A stretch of 60,000 nt of DNA. It comes from Bolinopsis microptera. Its lineage: Eukaryota > Ctenophora > Tentaculata > Lobata > Bolinopsidae. The translations under genes and the position numbers were made by a program. The notes beneath the pieces are model-generated. The model did not search any database, was not told the DNA's origin, and saw nothing but the letters and a program-made list of their open reading frames with translations. Numbering within the stretch: position 1 is the first letter of the stretch; the number at the start of each line of letters is the position of its first letter. Location: positions 10,146,902 through 10,206,901 of the forward strand of contig NC_087076.1 in assembly GCF_026151205.1 (NCBI RefSeq), given 5' to 3'. Shown here in pieces: positions 40,227 through 50,400 of the stretch.

Positions 40227-40486
40227 TCGAATTCACGTTTTACTAGCCTGTCACGTGACCAAAACGGTTTTTTGCCCATAACTTTCCAGAGAAGCATTTT
40301 ACCCTACGTCATGCGGGGTGATTCGGAATCAGCGTCCAAAAATACACCGATACAGATCACTTTCATGCCTAAAGGGCCTTTTCACAAGAATTTTCTTAAA
40401 ATTTGGGCGAGCGATTTAGTAGGAGCGGTTGAAAATCTATCACCTCTAGCATGCAGTCTCGCAAGCCCAGCAGGCGGTAAGGTTTT

Positions 40487-40561
40487 CTGGGGCGCGCGCC
40501 GCTTTCTTCTCGATGGCACGTGCTACGAAGCAGCGCGCGCCGGGCCAAACCATTAACAATG
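40487..40561 (+). repeat. Repeat family G, copy 1
   Basis: GCGCGCCGCTTTCTTCTCGA through GCCGGGCC to ACCATTAACAATGG; inverted match at 41308-41386. Confidence 0.8.
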
Positions 40562-40951
40562 GTCAAATAATATTCGAGAGTCAAACTTTCTAGAGGACGC
40601 ATTTGAAAATATTGTGCGAACTGCAATAGCGTAGAGTGCAGTTGGGTTTCAAGTTTTGTCGAGATTGCTATGTGGCCATAATCCTATTATTATTATTATT
40701 ATCCTATTTTGTTTTAATAAGGAACTATATTACTGCATTGCAGTGAGAACTTCCTTTTATCAAATGTGCTTTGGTTATACTTAAATCTTTTGGCTGTGGA
40801 TTTACTGCGCTTGCTTCGATAACCGTTTTTCACAATAAATGTTGTTGTGACATCTTAAAGTTTGCATGCAGTTTATTTAGTTAATTCAGTTTACTAGTGT
40901 ATTAGTGTAACCCGGCCATTTTTATTTAAATCGTTTTAGAAATTAACCCTT

Positions 40952-41189
40952 AGGGGTCACATATTACTTACCTGAGGACCCGGCCAGGCTATTATGTTCA
41001 TTAACATAGAGATTAGGCGGAATGACAGCTGAGCGCGGCCCAGTAACAATTACGTAATCAGCTGAGGGGGGGGTTTCCGAATGATTACGCTAGTGTAATT
41101 TTGACACAATAGCTAAGTGTAAAACTGATTACGGAGGGGGGGGGGTAAAATTTTCCAACAAATGATTACGTAATATGTGAACGACCCCT
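40952..41189. mobile_element. Family H MITE with nested family B copy
   Basis: The left terminus AGGGGTCACATATTAC is decayed; the right terminus ATTACGTAATATGTGAACGA followed by CCCC is intact. A family B copy sits at 40967-41046. The interior matches the 45750-45903 copy (TAGCTATTGTG/CACAATAGCTA words inverted). Confidence 0.8.
40967..41046 (+). repeat. Dispersed repeat family B, copy 2
   Basis: TTACCTGAGGACC through GATTAGGCGGAATGACAG to GCGCGGCCCAGTAA. Inserted into a family H MITE next to a TTAC word. Confidence 0.85.
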
Positions 41190-41307
41190 TATTATTATTA
41201 ACTTGCACCACACCCGCCTATTATTATATTTGAAAACATGCATTGCATTGTCGTATGAAAGTAAACAGACACTGACACATGACAGACCACAATGAGTGCC
41301 CCCTGAC

Positions 41308-41386
41308 CATTGTTAATGGTCTGGCCCGGCGCGCTACTTCGTAGCCAGTAGCATTTGCCATTTCGAGAAGAAAGCAGCGCGCGCTA
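41308..41386 (-). repeat. Repeat family G, copy 2 (inverted)
   Basis: Starts CCATTGTTAATGGT and ends near GCAGCGCGCGCTAC, the mirror of 40487-40561 with small indels. The two copies flank about 750 bp that include the family H and B copies. Confidence 0.8.
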
Positions 41387-41401
41387 CTTCGAAGAAATTT
41401 T

Positions 41402-41500
41402 TAACGGGTGATACTCGAAAATATTTGTTCCATACCGTTGACGAGTCCAACTCGGCGCGTGCCCTGGTACGTAGGTAAGTAGGTTGTTAACCTACAAAGA
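41402..41500 (+). repeat. Repeat family F, copy 3
   Basis: AACGGGTGATACTCGAAAAT, GACGAGTCCAACTCGGCGCG, and a terminal GTAGGTTGTTAACCTAC hairpin enlarged by an extra GTAGGTAA. Confidence 0.85.
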
Positions 41501-41538
41501 AATTTAGGCGAGTAACATCCGTCAACCCCCCCTAATAA

Positions 41539-41641
41539 TTGTATCACGTGGTGACCCCCACGGTCGCTTCACTATAGCGTCTTCGACGCTACAGGGGGAG
41601 CCGCGCACTTCGTGCGCGGCGGGTCATACAACGTATGACAA
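41539..41641 (+). repeat. Family I structured element, copy 1
   Basis: Ends TTGTATCACGT and ACGTATGACAA are weak inverted repeats. Inside are three hairpins: GACC/GGTC, TAGCGTC-TTC-GACGCTA and GCCGCGCAC-TTC-GTGCGCGGC. A second copy at 59414-59511 keeps the hairpins despite sequence changes. Confidence 0.85.
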
Positions 41642-41676
41642 CCTAATAGTAATAAGCTTATACCTATTACTATTAG

Positions 41677-41753
41677 TTACCTGGGGACCTCAGGCTATCA
41701 TGTTCATAAGAATAGAGATTAGGCGGAATGACAGGCTGAGCGCGGCCCAGTAA
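41677..41753 (+). repeat. Dispersed repeat family B, copy 3
   Basis: TTACCTGGGGACCTCAGGCT, GATTAGGCGGAATGACAGGC, ending GGCCCAGTAA. Confidence 0.9.
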
Positions 41754-41904
41754 AGTATTAGATGACAGTGAATATCGAGGCCAAGCTAACCTTATTATGA
41801 CTTATGTACCAACGCAGCCTATGCATTATGCAGTAATGAGAGAGAAAGCAAAGAGGGAGAAAAAGTTTGAGATTGCCAAATACTTTGGCCATGAGATTGA
41901 GTAA
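41751..41904 (+). CDS. Possible last exon of an unknown gene
   Basis: An open stretch starting just after the family B end (CCCAG, an acceptor-like sequence) encodes DDSEYRGQANLIMTYVPTQP and MHYAVMREKAKREKKFEIAK and closes with YFGHEIE and a stop. The highly charged C terminus looks coding, but no upstream exon was found and the family is not recognised. It could be exonised sequence using the repeat as splice acceptor. Confidence 0.3.
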
Positions 41905-42051
41905 TTTATTTTGTATGTAATTATTATATTGTTGAGTTTGAACTATCATTATCTTAAAAAATCTTTGTCTTAATCTTAATTAATGCAGAAATACATAAGG
42001 TGTAGTATTGCCAGATCCCAGTTCATTTTTTAACGGAGTTTTATATAAACA

Positions 42052-42121
42052 GGAAACGATGTATAACAGAGTCGATATATTTTAATGATGCCATGGGGTG
42101 GCAAGTCCCCATACATCGTGG
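42052..42121 (+). repeat. Family J repeat, copy 1
   Basis: GAAACGATGTATAACAGAGT, GCCATGGGGTGGCAAGTCCC, CATACATCG. The ends CGATGTAT and ATACATCG are inverted. A second copy lies at 56361-56433. Confidence 0.85.
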
Positions 42122-42760
42122 ACCGGTAGTTTCATTGCGTCCTAATATACAGCACAGCTGTGAAATCAGTGGAAATCTGAATGCTTTAAGTATCTCGATC
42201 CAGAGGTTCTTAGTTATCGGGGATATGTAATGATTGGTTCTTAGTTGTCGGAGCTGATTGGAATTCCCAAGCCTGCATGTTAATTATATTACTATTAGTT
42301 TACTAGGTAAAATAGACATGTTCTTAGTTGTCCGTCAGCCCTCCACGACCTTGCCTTCACTTTCTGCAGCTGTATGTCTGCGCCTCGGAGGCTGAAAGGA
42401 GCAGTCGCGTCTCAACCGTTCATCAAGAGAACTTTCAAAATGGAGTAACAAATAAAGTGCGCATTAGTGGGGGTAGATACACTTACTTTTGCTCTAAGAA
42501 CTATGTTTCAGTTACTGTATCATTTATAGGTATTTTAAGCCTCAAATCTGCCATTTTTGGCACTTTTTTACGGTGAATTTTACTAAGTCCTTTGAGGCCA
42601 AATTTCATACCTTAAAACTCAAAATTGAGAGAAATCCTGTTGCAAAAAGTTGGATATTGATCATCAGCTACCCTCACAAGAATTTTTGAAGCGATATCTT
42701 ATGACCTGGGTGATTGGTAAAATATTCAACTTTGATAGTAGACAAACATTTGCGCATCAA
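42122..42760. other. No gene seen
   Basis: Open frames of 69-82 codons have no motif. Nothing recognised. Confidence 0.4.
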
Positions 42761-42836
42761 ATAATTCTTCTCGCAGATCGGCGGGATGCACCACTGGGCC
42801 TCGCCGAGCTGCGAATGGTCATGATTGACATCGTGA
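42761..42836 (-). repeat. Dispersed repeat family D, copy 2
   Basis: Reverse complement shares CAGCTCGGCGAGGCCCAGT and GCCGATCTGCGAGAAGAA with 16806-16890. Confidence 0.7.
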
Positions 42837-43077
42837 ATCAACCCTTAAATGCACAGTAAAATTACAAAGTTGAGTTTGACGCAGAAAATCAACAATATCA
42901 TAGATTAATAAAATTATAAATACTTATTAACTAAAGTTACATTAAAATTCGATTGTTAACAAAATAAATTACTTAATAAGATGATTTAATTTTTCCTAAT
43001 TGACTGAAAAGAAAATTGTTTTTGGTTCCAAGATCTTGGAAACAGCTTTTTTCTTTGCATTACAGATATAGCTCTTT

Positions 43078-43262
43078 GGGGTCGTTCACATATTACGTAA
43101 TCAATATTTTAGCAATTTTTACCCCCCCCCCCCTCCGTAATCAACTGTAATCAATTTTGATTACGTAATCAACGACCAAACCCCCCTCCCGCAATCAACC
43201 GTAAGCATTTGGAAACCACCCCCGGCCCCCCTCGGCTGAGTACGTGATATGTGAACGACCCC
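43078..43262. mobile_element. Family H MITE
   Basis: GGGGTCGTTCACATATTACG at the left, ACGTGATATGTGAACGACCC at the right. C-rich runs next to GTAATCA words recur inside in both orientations. No coding capacity. Confidence 0.9.
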
Positions 43263-43309
43263 TTTCTGAGTCATTTATAGTTGCTGAGAGCTTTCCTAGA
43301 AATGGTTCA

Positions 43310-43680
43310 GCTGCTTCAAGAACTGTGCTGTCAAGTACCAGTCTTCTTTCTCTAGGAACTCTGTGCTAACTTCTACAAGGTCAAAGAGCAATCTAGTTAG
43401 AACGAGGTCTGCAGCTAGTCGAGTTGAGGGATCTTTTACTTCAGGCAGCTCTGGTTTCCTCACTTCAAGTTTTGCTTTTTCGTCGTTCTCACGATTGCCG
43501 CAGCCAGCTTCTCTCGTACACGAATAGGCCGTTTCTCATTAAACAGGGTCCAGGGAGAATGGGATGTCCTCTTTCATTGAGTACCAGTACCAGATGTGTC
43601 TCTGAAATACTTTGTTGCAGCTACCTGCTAATGTTACTTTCTTGTCGATCTTCTTGTAGACTGTCACATTCCTGGTAATT
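43310..43680 (-). CDS. Possible coding fragment, unknown
   Basis: Two open stretches on the minus strand: YKKIDKKVTLAGSCNKVFQR followed by HIWYWYSMKEDIPF, then after stops KLEVRKPELPEVKDPSTRLA and ADLVLTRLLFDLVEVSTEFL. They look protein-like but are broken and unassigned. Could be transposon-derived or decayed exons. Confidence 0.2.
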
Positions 43681-43867
43681 TATCAATTAATATCAAAAAT
43701 GCAAGATATTCTGTTTAACTATGAAGATTGAAGAATGAAGAACGAGAATACAAATTATAATTTTCATCCGTAACAAATTTAGATGCTATTATATTATTTA
43801 GTAGTTTGAAATGGAAAATGTAAAAGATTTAGCTTAAGAAATGGTCTTTAACAAATCTGAACGGTAC

Positions 43868-44432
43868 CGTGACAATTGACCCCGACAATTGACCCCCTAT
43901 GTAATTACACTGGGGTCAATTGTCGCGAAATCTAGGGTTTACTACGACAATTGACTCCCCGACAATTAACCCCCCGACAATTGATCCCCCGAAAATTGAC
44001 CCCCTATGTAATTACACTGGGGTTAATTGTCGCGAAATCTATGGTTTACTACGACAATTGACCCCCCCCCCCCCCCGAAAATTAACCCCCCGACAATTGA
44101 CCCTCGACAATTAACCCCCGATAATTAACCCCCCGAAAATTGACCCCCGACAATTGATCCCCCGAAAATTGACCCCCTATGTAATTACACTGGGGTTAAT
44201 TGTCGCGAAATCTATGGTTTACGACGACAATTGACCCCCCCCCCCCCCCCCCCCGAAAATTAACCCCCCGACAATTGACCCCCGACAATTGACCTCCCGA
44301 CAATTGACCTCCCCCGACAATTAACCCCCCACCAATTGACCTCCCCCGACAATTAACCCCCCAACAATTGACCCCCCAACAATTGATCCCCCGACAATTG
44401 ACCCCCCCCCGACAATTGACCCCCGGGGTCAA
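43868..44432. repeat. Minisatellite of ACAATTGACCCCCCG-type units
   Basis: Units of 13-16 bp built on GACAATTGACCCCC, with C-run length variation. A larger block (TATGTAATTACACTGGGG, then TTAATTGTCGCGAAATCTA) recurs three times at about 43898, 44008 and 44177, so there is a higher-order duplication. Confidence 0.95.
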
Positions 44433-44890
44433 TTGTCGCCCATCTGAACAGGTCAAGGCCAAGGTCATTTGAAGCAGCAAAGGAAACGGAGTGACCTTTA
44501 AATCAAGGTTTAATCTAAATTCTAAACAAAAACAACGAATAGCCCCAATTTCGTTAACTTTTACCATTTAGTGTCATGTGGTGAATATTGGTTAGCTGGT
44601 TCTGCAAAAAGCACATTTTAAGACGTAGAATTAGATGGCTTTAGACATCCACTTTGCGTGATGGAAGGCACCATGACTGACCAGGAGTCTGGATCTGATA
44701 TTCGTACCCTTTTTTCTACTCACAGATTCGCCATTCGCCAAAGAATATCTGCGGGAATAAGAGTTTTGAGTTTAAAATTACAATAGAGTTGCAGTAAGAA
44801 TTGTGTATAAAATAAAACAGAAGTACCGACTATAAAGTGCAAAATAAACCCAAAATTGCAATCAAAATGGTTAGGTAGTAGGCAGATTAC
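44433..44890. other. Intron or 3' region of the next gene, unresolved
   Basis: Lies downstream of the donor at 44890. Acceptor-like AG sites occur near 44720-44650 on the minus strand but no following exon could be supported. Confidence 0.3.
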
Positions 44891-45445
44891 CTTGGCAAGT
44901 TCTAGTAGCTCCTTGTAGTCCTCCAGGGTCCTCCTTGTAGTCCTCCAGGGTCCTCCTTGTAGTCCTCCTCGGTCCTCTTTATGTAGTCCTCCTTTGTCCT
45001 CCTTGTAGTCCTCCAGGGTCCTCCTTGTAGTCCTCCAGGGTCCTCCTTGTAGTCCTCCAGGGTCCTCCTTGTAGTCCTCCTCGGTCCTCTTTATGTAGTC
45101 CTCCTTTGTCCTCCTTAATTGTCCTCCTTGTAGTCCTCCTCGGTCCTCCTTGTAGTCCTCCTCGGTCCTCCTTGTAGTCCTCCTCGGACCTCCTTGTAGT
45201 CCTCCTCGGTCCTCCTTGTAGTCCTCCTCGATCCTCCTTGTATTCCTCCTCGGACCTCCTTGTATTCCTCCTCGGTCCCCCTTGTAGTCACACCGAGGAG
45301 GCTTCTCCCCCTCTATTCTCTCATTGATAAAAGTACTGATATTTTGTTTCTCCGGTTCAAGGTAACTCGGGATGTCTGGTAGGCTGTTGTGTGCTGGCAA
45401 CTGGGTAGTTACGTTGTGTGAAGACCACGCGGTACTACTCATCAT
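44891..45445 (-). CDS. First exon of an unknown gene containing a coding minisatellite
   Basis: ATG at 45445 (a second follows at once). The first 50 or so residues look unique and conserved-like: MMSSTAWSSHNVTTQLPAHN, SLPDIPSYLEPEKQNISTFI, NERIEGEKPPR. Then comes CDYKGD and a long repeat of 15- and 22-bp units giving DYKEDRGGLQGG / TRRTEEDYKED patterns, and finally DYKELLELAK at a clean donor (CCAAG/GTAATC, exon end 44891). Since DYKE of the last unit runs straight into the exon end, the array seems to have grown from native coding sequence. The family is not recognised and the downstream exons were not found. Indels of units not divisible by three shift the frame inside the array. Confidence 0.5.
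44905..45290. repeat. Coding minisatellite (TCCTCCTTGTAGTCC units)
   Basis: Units of GTCCTCCTTGTAGTCCTCC with C-A-G-G-G or T-C-G variants. A block of about 100 bp including TCTTTATGTAGTCCTCC is itself duplicated (44935-45010 and 45055-45110). Confidence 0.95.
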
Positions 45446-45749
45446 TTGTAGCTACTGTGTATGTACATTACAATACGGGATATTTATATTGTTAGTGAGT
45501 TGAGAAAGATGTAAATTGTTACAAAAACCATATTATCAACATTTTGATTTAATTACCATTTCAGTAGATTGGACATTAGTTAATTTTGTGCGCCAATCAT
45601 GATTGGTCGAATATAATTATAACGTTTAAACGTCTATCCAATACTAAATAGTTATGTTTAAAAAGAATAAGACAAAAAATTACCCAAAAATGCGATAGGA
45701 ATAATTCATAACATAATCATGCGTAATAATAATATTCATACATCTCTTT
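45446..45749. other. Upstream region of the repeat-bearing gene
   Basis: AT-rich, about 300 bp, no open frame. A CCAAT-type box (GATTGGTC/GCCAATCATG) lies near 45592-45608. Confidence 0.4.
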
Positions 45750-45903
45750 AGGGGTCGTTCACATATTACGTAATCACTTTTTGAACAATTTTCAACCCCC
45801 CCTCCGTAATCAGTTTTACACATAGCTATTGTGTCAAAATTACACTAGCGTAATCATTTGGAAACCCCCCTCAGACTGATTACGTAATAAGTGAACGACC
45901 CCT
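45750..45903. mobile_element. Family H MITE (154 bp, best copy)
   Basis: AGGGGTCGTTCACATATTAC and GTGAACGACCCCT form the termini. GTAATCA occurs four times in mirrored positions beside C runs. Confidence 0.9.
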
Positions 45904-46013
45904 CATCAATTTAATAACAATTCCCCATCACAGACATTTTTTTTAAAAACATAAAATTTCTTGAAACTATCCCAAATAAAACTAAATAAACTTTTTTTGA
46001 TACGGCAAACATA

Positions 46014-46536
46014 CAGGATGGTCCAAAAGTAACTACCCACACGTAACCCGTAACAAGTAATAATTAATTCGTGTCAGAATTGCGCAAAGATTTCAGAGAA
46101 TATAAATATGGGTTAAATTTAGATTTCCTGAAAGGTTCGTAAAATGTCATTGAATACAAAGGTTTAAGTGCCAAGATCAGTGATCTCGGAGATCACGTAT
46201 CTGCAAGATCTTAAAAGGGCCATAACTCGCTTAAATTGTGAACAAGCAACTTGAAATTTTATGAAAGCACTTCAATTATCAAACTAAATGTGTCTAAAAT
46301 TAACTTTGGAATTCCTAGAATAGCTCAAAGCGTTCTCAAGTTATGGCGACAATAGTGAAAAAGAGGAAGTGGCGTGCCAACACCCTCTGTATTCAATGAC
46401 ATTGTACGAAACTTTCAGGAAATCTAAGTGTTTGACCCATATCTATAATATTCTCTAAATGTTGTAAGCAATTCTGACACGAATTACGTGAGTTATTAAA
46501 GGGTTGCTTGTGGGTGGTTGCTTCTGGGCTACCCTG
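46014..46536. mobile_element. Tc1/mariner-type MITE with TA duplication
   Basis: Ends CAGGATGGTCCAAAAGTAAC and GTTGCTTCTGGGCTACCCTG are inverted (CAGG.T.G.CC..AAG.AAC). Both sides carry TA (46012-46013 and 46537-46538), the mariner target. The interior repeats around GAAAGTTTCGT/CTTTCAGGAAATC words are also mirrored over a long distance. No transposase. Confidence 0.85.
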
Positions 46537-46910
46537 TATTCAACAACAAATTACTTTTTGTTTATTTTTAGATAAATATGCAAGGTCAAAATTCTACCAA
46601 ATATATGATGTGTCAAGAAAAAAGTAATTAATCAAAAAGATGTTAATCTTTTGAAAATTTAACAGTAGTCTTAAATCACGAAGTATTCAGATCTATAACG
46701 AGTATTGAAAATTATGGTCAAATTGAGATATCGTTTGCCATCGAAATCAAAACTAATCGACTAATTATGCTTCCATCTCTTCTATTTCAAATATCCCTTC
46801 CGTTAACTGTATTTTTAATTTTTTTAGTCTTTCACTTCAATTTATTTAAAATAAGACTTCTGTCAACTCCCTAAAATTGTTGACAGAAAAATAAATTGTC
46901 ACAGTCAATA

Positions 46911-47316
46911 ATGAAAATGAAAATGAAAATGAAAATGAAAATGAAAATGAAAATGAATTAAATGAAAAGAAAAAATGAAAATGAAAATGAAAATGAAAAT
47001 GAAAATGAAAATGAAAATGAAAATGAAAATGAAAATGAAAATGAAAATGAAAATGAAAATGAAAATGAAATGAAAATGAAAATGAAAATGAAAATGAAAA
47101 TGAAAATGAAAATGAAATGAAAATGAAAATGAAAATGAAAATGAATTAAATGAAAAGAAAAAATGAAAATGAAAATGAAAATGAAAATGAAAATGAAAAT
47201 GAAAATGAAAATGAAAATGAAAATGAAAATGAAAATGAAAATGAAAATAAAAATGAAAATGAAAATGAAAATGAAAATGAAAATGAAAATGAAAATGAAA
47301 ATGAAAATGAAATGTG

Positions 47317-47318
<2 letters not shown>
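46911..47318. repeat. GAAAAT hexamer satellite
   Basis: About 65 units of GAAAAT with one-base slips, including a duplicated block (AATTAAATGAAAAGAAAA at about 46954 and 47144). Long frames across it are artefacts. Confidence 0.97.
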
Positions 47319-47395
<77 letters not shown>

Positions 47396-47399
47396 AAGT
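47319..47399. repeat. GAAAGT hexamer satellite
   Basis: Thirteen pure GAAAGT units adjoin the GAAAAT array, a single A-to-G change amplified. It ends 6 bp before the stop codon of the neighbouring minus-strand gene, so the mRNA would begin its 3' UTR with a pyrimidine-rich (ACTTTC)n run. Confidence 0.97.
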
Positions 47400-47404
47400 A
47401 ATTC

Positions 47405-50400
47405 TTATGGAGTGAACTCACGCCACATGCTCCCTGCGCCCTTTTTATTCACTTTCATCATGATACCCTTCGGCGCCTTCGCTTTCAACATTTTGCTTCC
47501 TAGTTTTATACCATATTCGTGGACCCAAACATTATCCCCAGAGTCGCTCAGTAGTTGGTATTTCAGTGGTCTCGCTGGATCAAAATATTCACGACAGCCA
47601 TTGCTCCCTGTGATAGTATACTCTTTGCATTTCATTGGTGATATGATTATATCGCTGGAACTCTCACAAATTTTGTCATCCTGTTTTAATTTGAATCTAA
47701 GCTTTGCTGATGACGTAGAATTTTTCAAGCAGGATGTATGCACGTAGTACCCAGTGATTGCTTCACCCGGGGGAACACTGGCAGCAACGCTAACAAAATG
47801 GAATTGTTTGCCACCCTTGTTAACAGTCTTTGAACCCTTCCATACCTTCTTAATGTCTCCAAAATTCACTCCGATTTCTTCCACTGTCACATCGTCAGCA
47901 GAATCAGACACAATCCGAATATACATTTCTTTGTAGGGATCAAATTTACTTAAACATGAAAATGGTCCTGACACGGGGAGGGTTTCACATTTACCAATAT
48001 GTTCAATGGTAGGTCTTTCTGTTGTACACTTATTATCGCCTTGTTTTATTTCGAAGGTAATCTTTCCAGAAGTAGCATCCCAATAAGAGCATCCAGTTTT
48101 AATCCAGTATCCTGTCGGTTGTTTGCAGCCGTCAAAAATCCGATCATATGTTTCTATCAAGATGTCTCGCTTGCAACTACTACCGTGCCGGTTTTTAAAT
48201 TTGTCTTCGCATCTTCGTTTTCTTGTTTTCGTCTGATCATATCCAGATCTGCCTGTACTGTCACAATTATTTTGATCTATCCATGCACTCCAATCATCCC
48301 ATTCTGTCAACTTACCATCTTTGATAATGGGAGTGCACTCAGGGAAAGTTGAGAAATATTTTTCACATTTAAGGCCAGGACAGCAACGGCCACAGTCTGG
48401 CCCGTTGGTCTGTTTGTTACAGCTACATTTTCCAGTTCGTGCATTACATATTTCAGATGTAGTACCCTGCATACTGCAAGCACATCGCTGACAATCCGGA
48501 AAGCCAAAATACCCTGCCGCACACTTATTACAGTACGGGTAGTTTGTGTAACCTTCTGCACAAATTTCACAATCATCCCCAGCCACGTTGTTTCTGCAGT
48601 GGCAAACGCCAGTTTCCCTGTTACAGAAGTCCTCAGTTACGCCATCTTCCTCGCATCCACATGCCTTGCATGCAGGCTGTTCCGTTTCACTTAATAAGTA
48701 TGCACCAGGAAGACAAACACACCCGTATCCGCCGACTGTGTTGTTACACAATCCTAAAGATTGTGCTGATAAGCATGCTATGCTGCCTACTTCACCACTT
48801 TTGCACTCATTGACATCTTCACATCCTGTTATAACATTCTCTACAAATCCTGATGGGCAGTTACAAGTGTAAGAACCTTCGAGGTTTGTGCATGAGCCGT
48901 GTTCTCCGCATTCAACTCTGTTATCTTCACATTCATCTATGTCAACTTCTTCATATGATGACCATTGACCTGAAGTTTCCAAAGCAGAAAACTTGCAGAC
49001 TGACTCTGCAACAACATCTCCTTCTGAGTCTATCCACTGATAACCTTGTGTCGGTTCTGGTAGTTTCCGTGTTCCTCCGATGGAGTACGGAACTTCTTCA
49101 AACATGCAATTATCAGCACAAGCTAAATCTGTGACATCTAGGCTCCAGTTACCGTCCTCTCCACACTGTAAGTCGTGCACTGCCTCTTTTGAGCTCAGTA
49201 GAACAAGTGATTGATTTTCGTCAACACACTGCATATTTGTGATCGTTTGGCCCCGATAAGTAGTCCCGGCTTTGCATCCACCTCCGATCATTTCCTCCAT
49301 AACGAATGTGGAACAAGTTGAATTGATAATCTCCTTAAAATTGTTAGAATCTAGTTCAGCCTGAAGTTCCACAATTTTCATTGCCAGTTTCTTAGCAGTG
49401 ACTTCTGACCAATTATTAGATTGTCTAGCTTTCTTCAAACGATATGCCAGGTTCCAGTTCTCTATGGTGTAGGTTGCAGCGTGCAGCTCTAACAGCCTTT
49501 TCGAAGCTGCTTTGATTTGCTCAGTGTATGATTCTGTGCACCCTGGCCCTCCTACCATGTTTCCATTCATTTGTGATTTTAAGTATGAGTCTGGTTGACC
49601 TGTTATCGCATGACTAACAGCTTCTCTAGATACGTAAAGGTAGTATATGTTCGCTTCTAAGAACTCACTGAAGTCTTCCTTTAACTCATCTGTCGAGTTG
49701 TCTTGGGTGATACTAGAAAACCTTGATAAGAATACGGGAATGTACAGGCTTAATTCGTCGAAGTACCTGTTTTCAACAATTTTTTTGTCTAGGCTTACCA
49801 ACTGATCAGTCACTTTTTGGCTTGTTTCAGCGATCGCATGAACCACTATACTTGTAGCTTTCTCTGATCTATAAATCCTATCATCACGGTCCTTTTTCAG
49901 GGTCAATTGCATGGCTGTTTTCAAATTAGAAAATTCTTCTAAGATCTTTCCGGTCTCCGATTTTAGTTCGTTTAGTATTACAGACTGTGCAGACATGATT
50001 GCATTTTTATTACTTTGTTGTCCATTGCTTAATGAACGGATTTCAGTGAATATTTCATTTTTGCTATCTTCAATATCTTGTATAATGGATTCTGTTTGTG
50101 TCTGAATTGTGTCTTGTAAATCAAACATGCCGGGTACCTTGTATTTGCCTGCAATTGATAAGACTGATTCCATGAGTTCGCCATCAGGGTGGTCTTTCGA
50201 AGATACTGATATGTCGCATGCATCGCCACCCCAGCCGTAATCACACATACAGAAAGGCATAGTTTGATCAAAAGTTATGTATATCATTCGGCCATATTCG
50301 CATGGGGTTTCCTTAACTAAATTGAGGTTGAAAAGAAAACCCAATTTAACAGGAATTGTGTAAAATAAATCCATCGGATTTGACAGATCTACCTTTTTAA

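Noticed and set aside
44196-44567. Gly-rich VNCRG protein
   Set aside because: Translation of the ACAATTGACCCC minisatellite on the minus strand.
46911-47747. Open frames rich in KMKMK or FSFSFS
   Set aside because: Produced by the hexamer satellite; the plus-strand frame beyond it is antisense to the secreted-protein gene.
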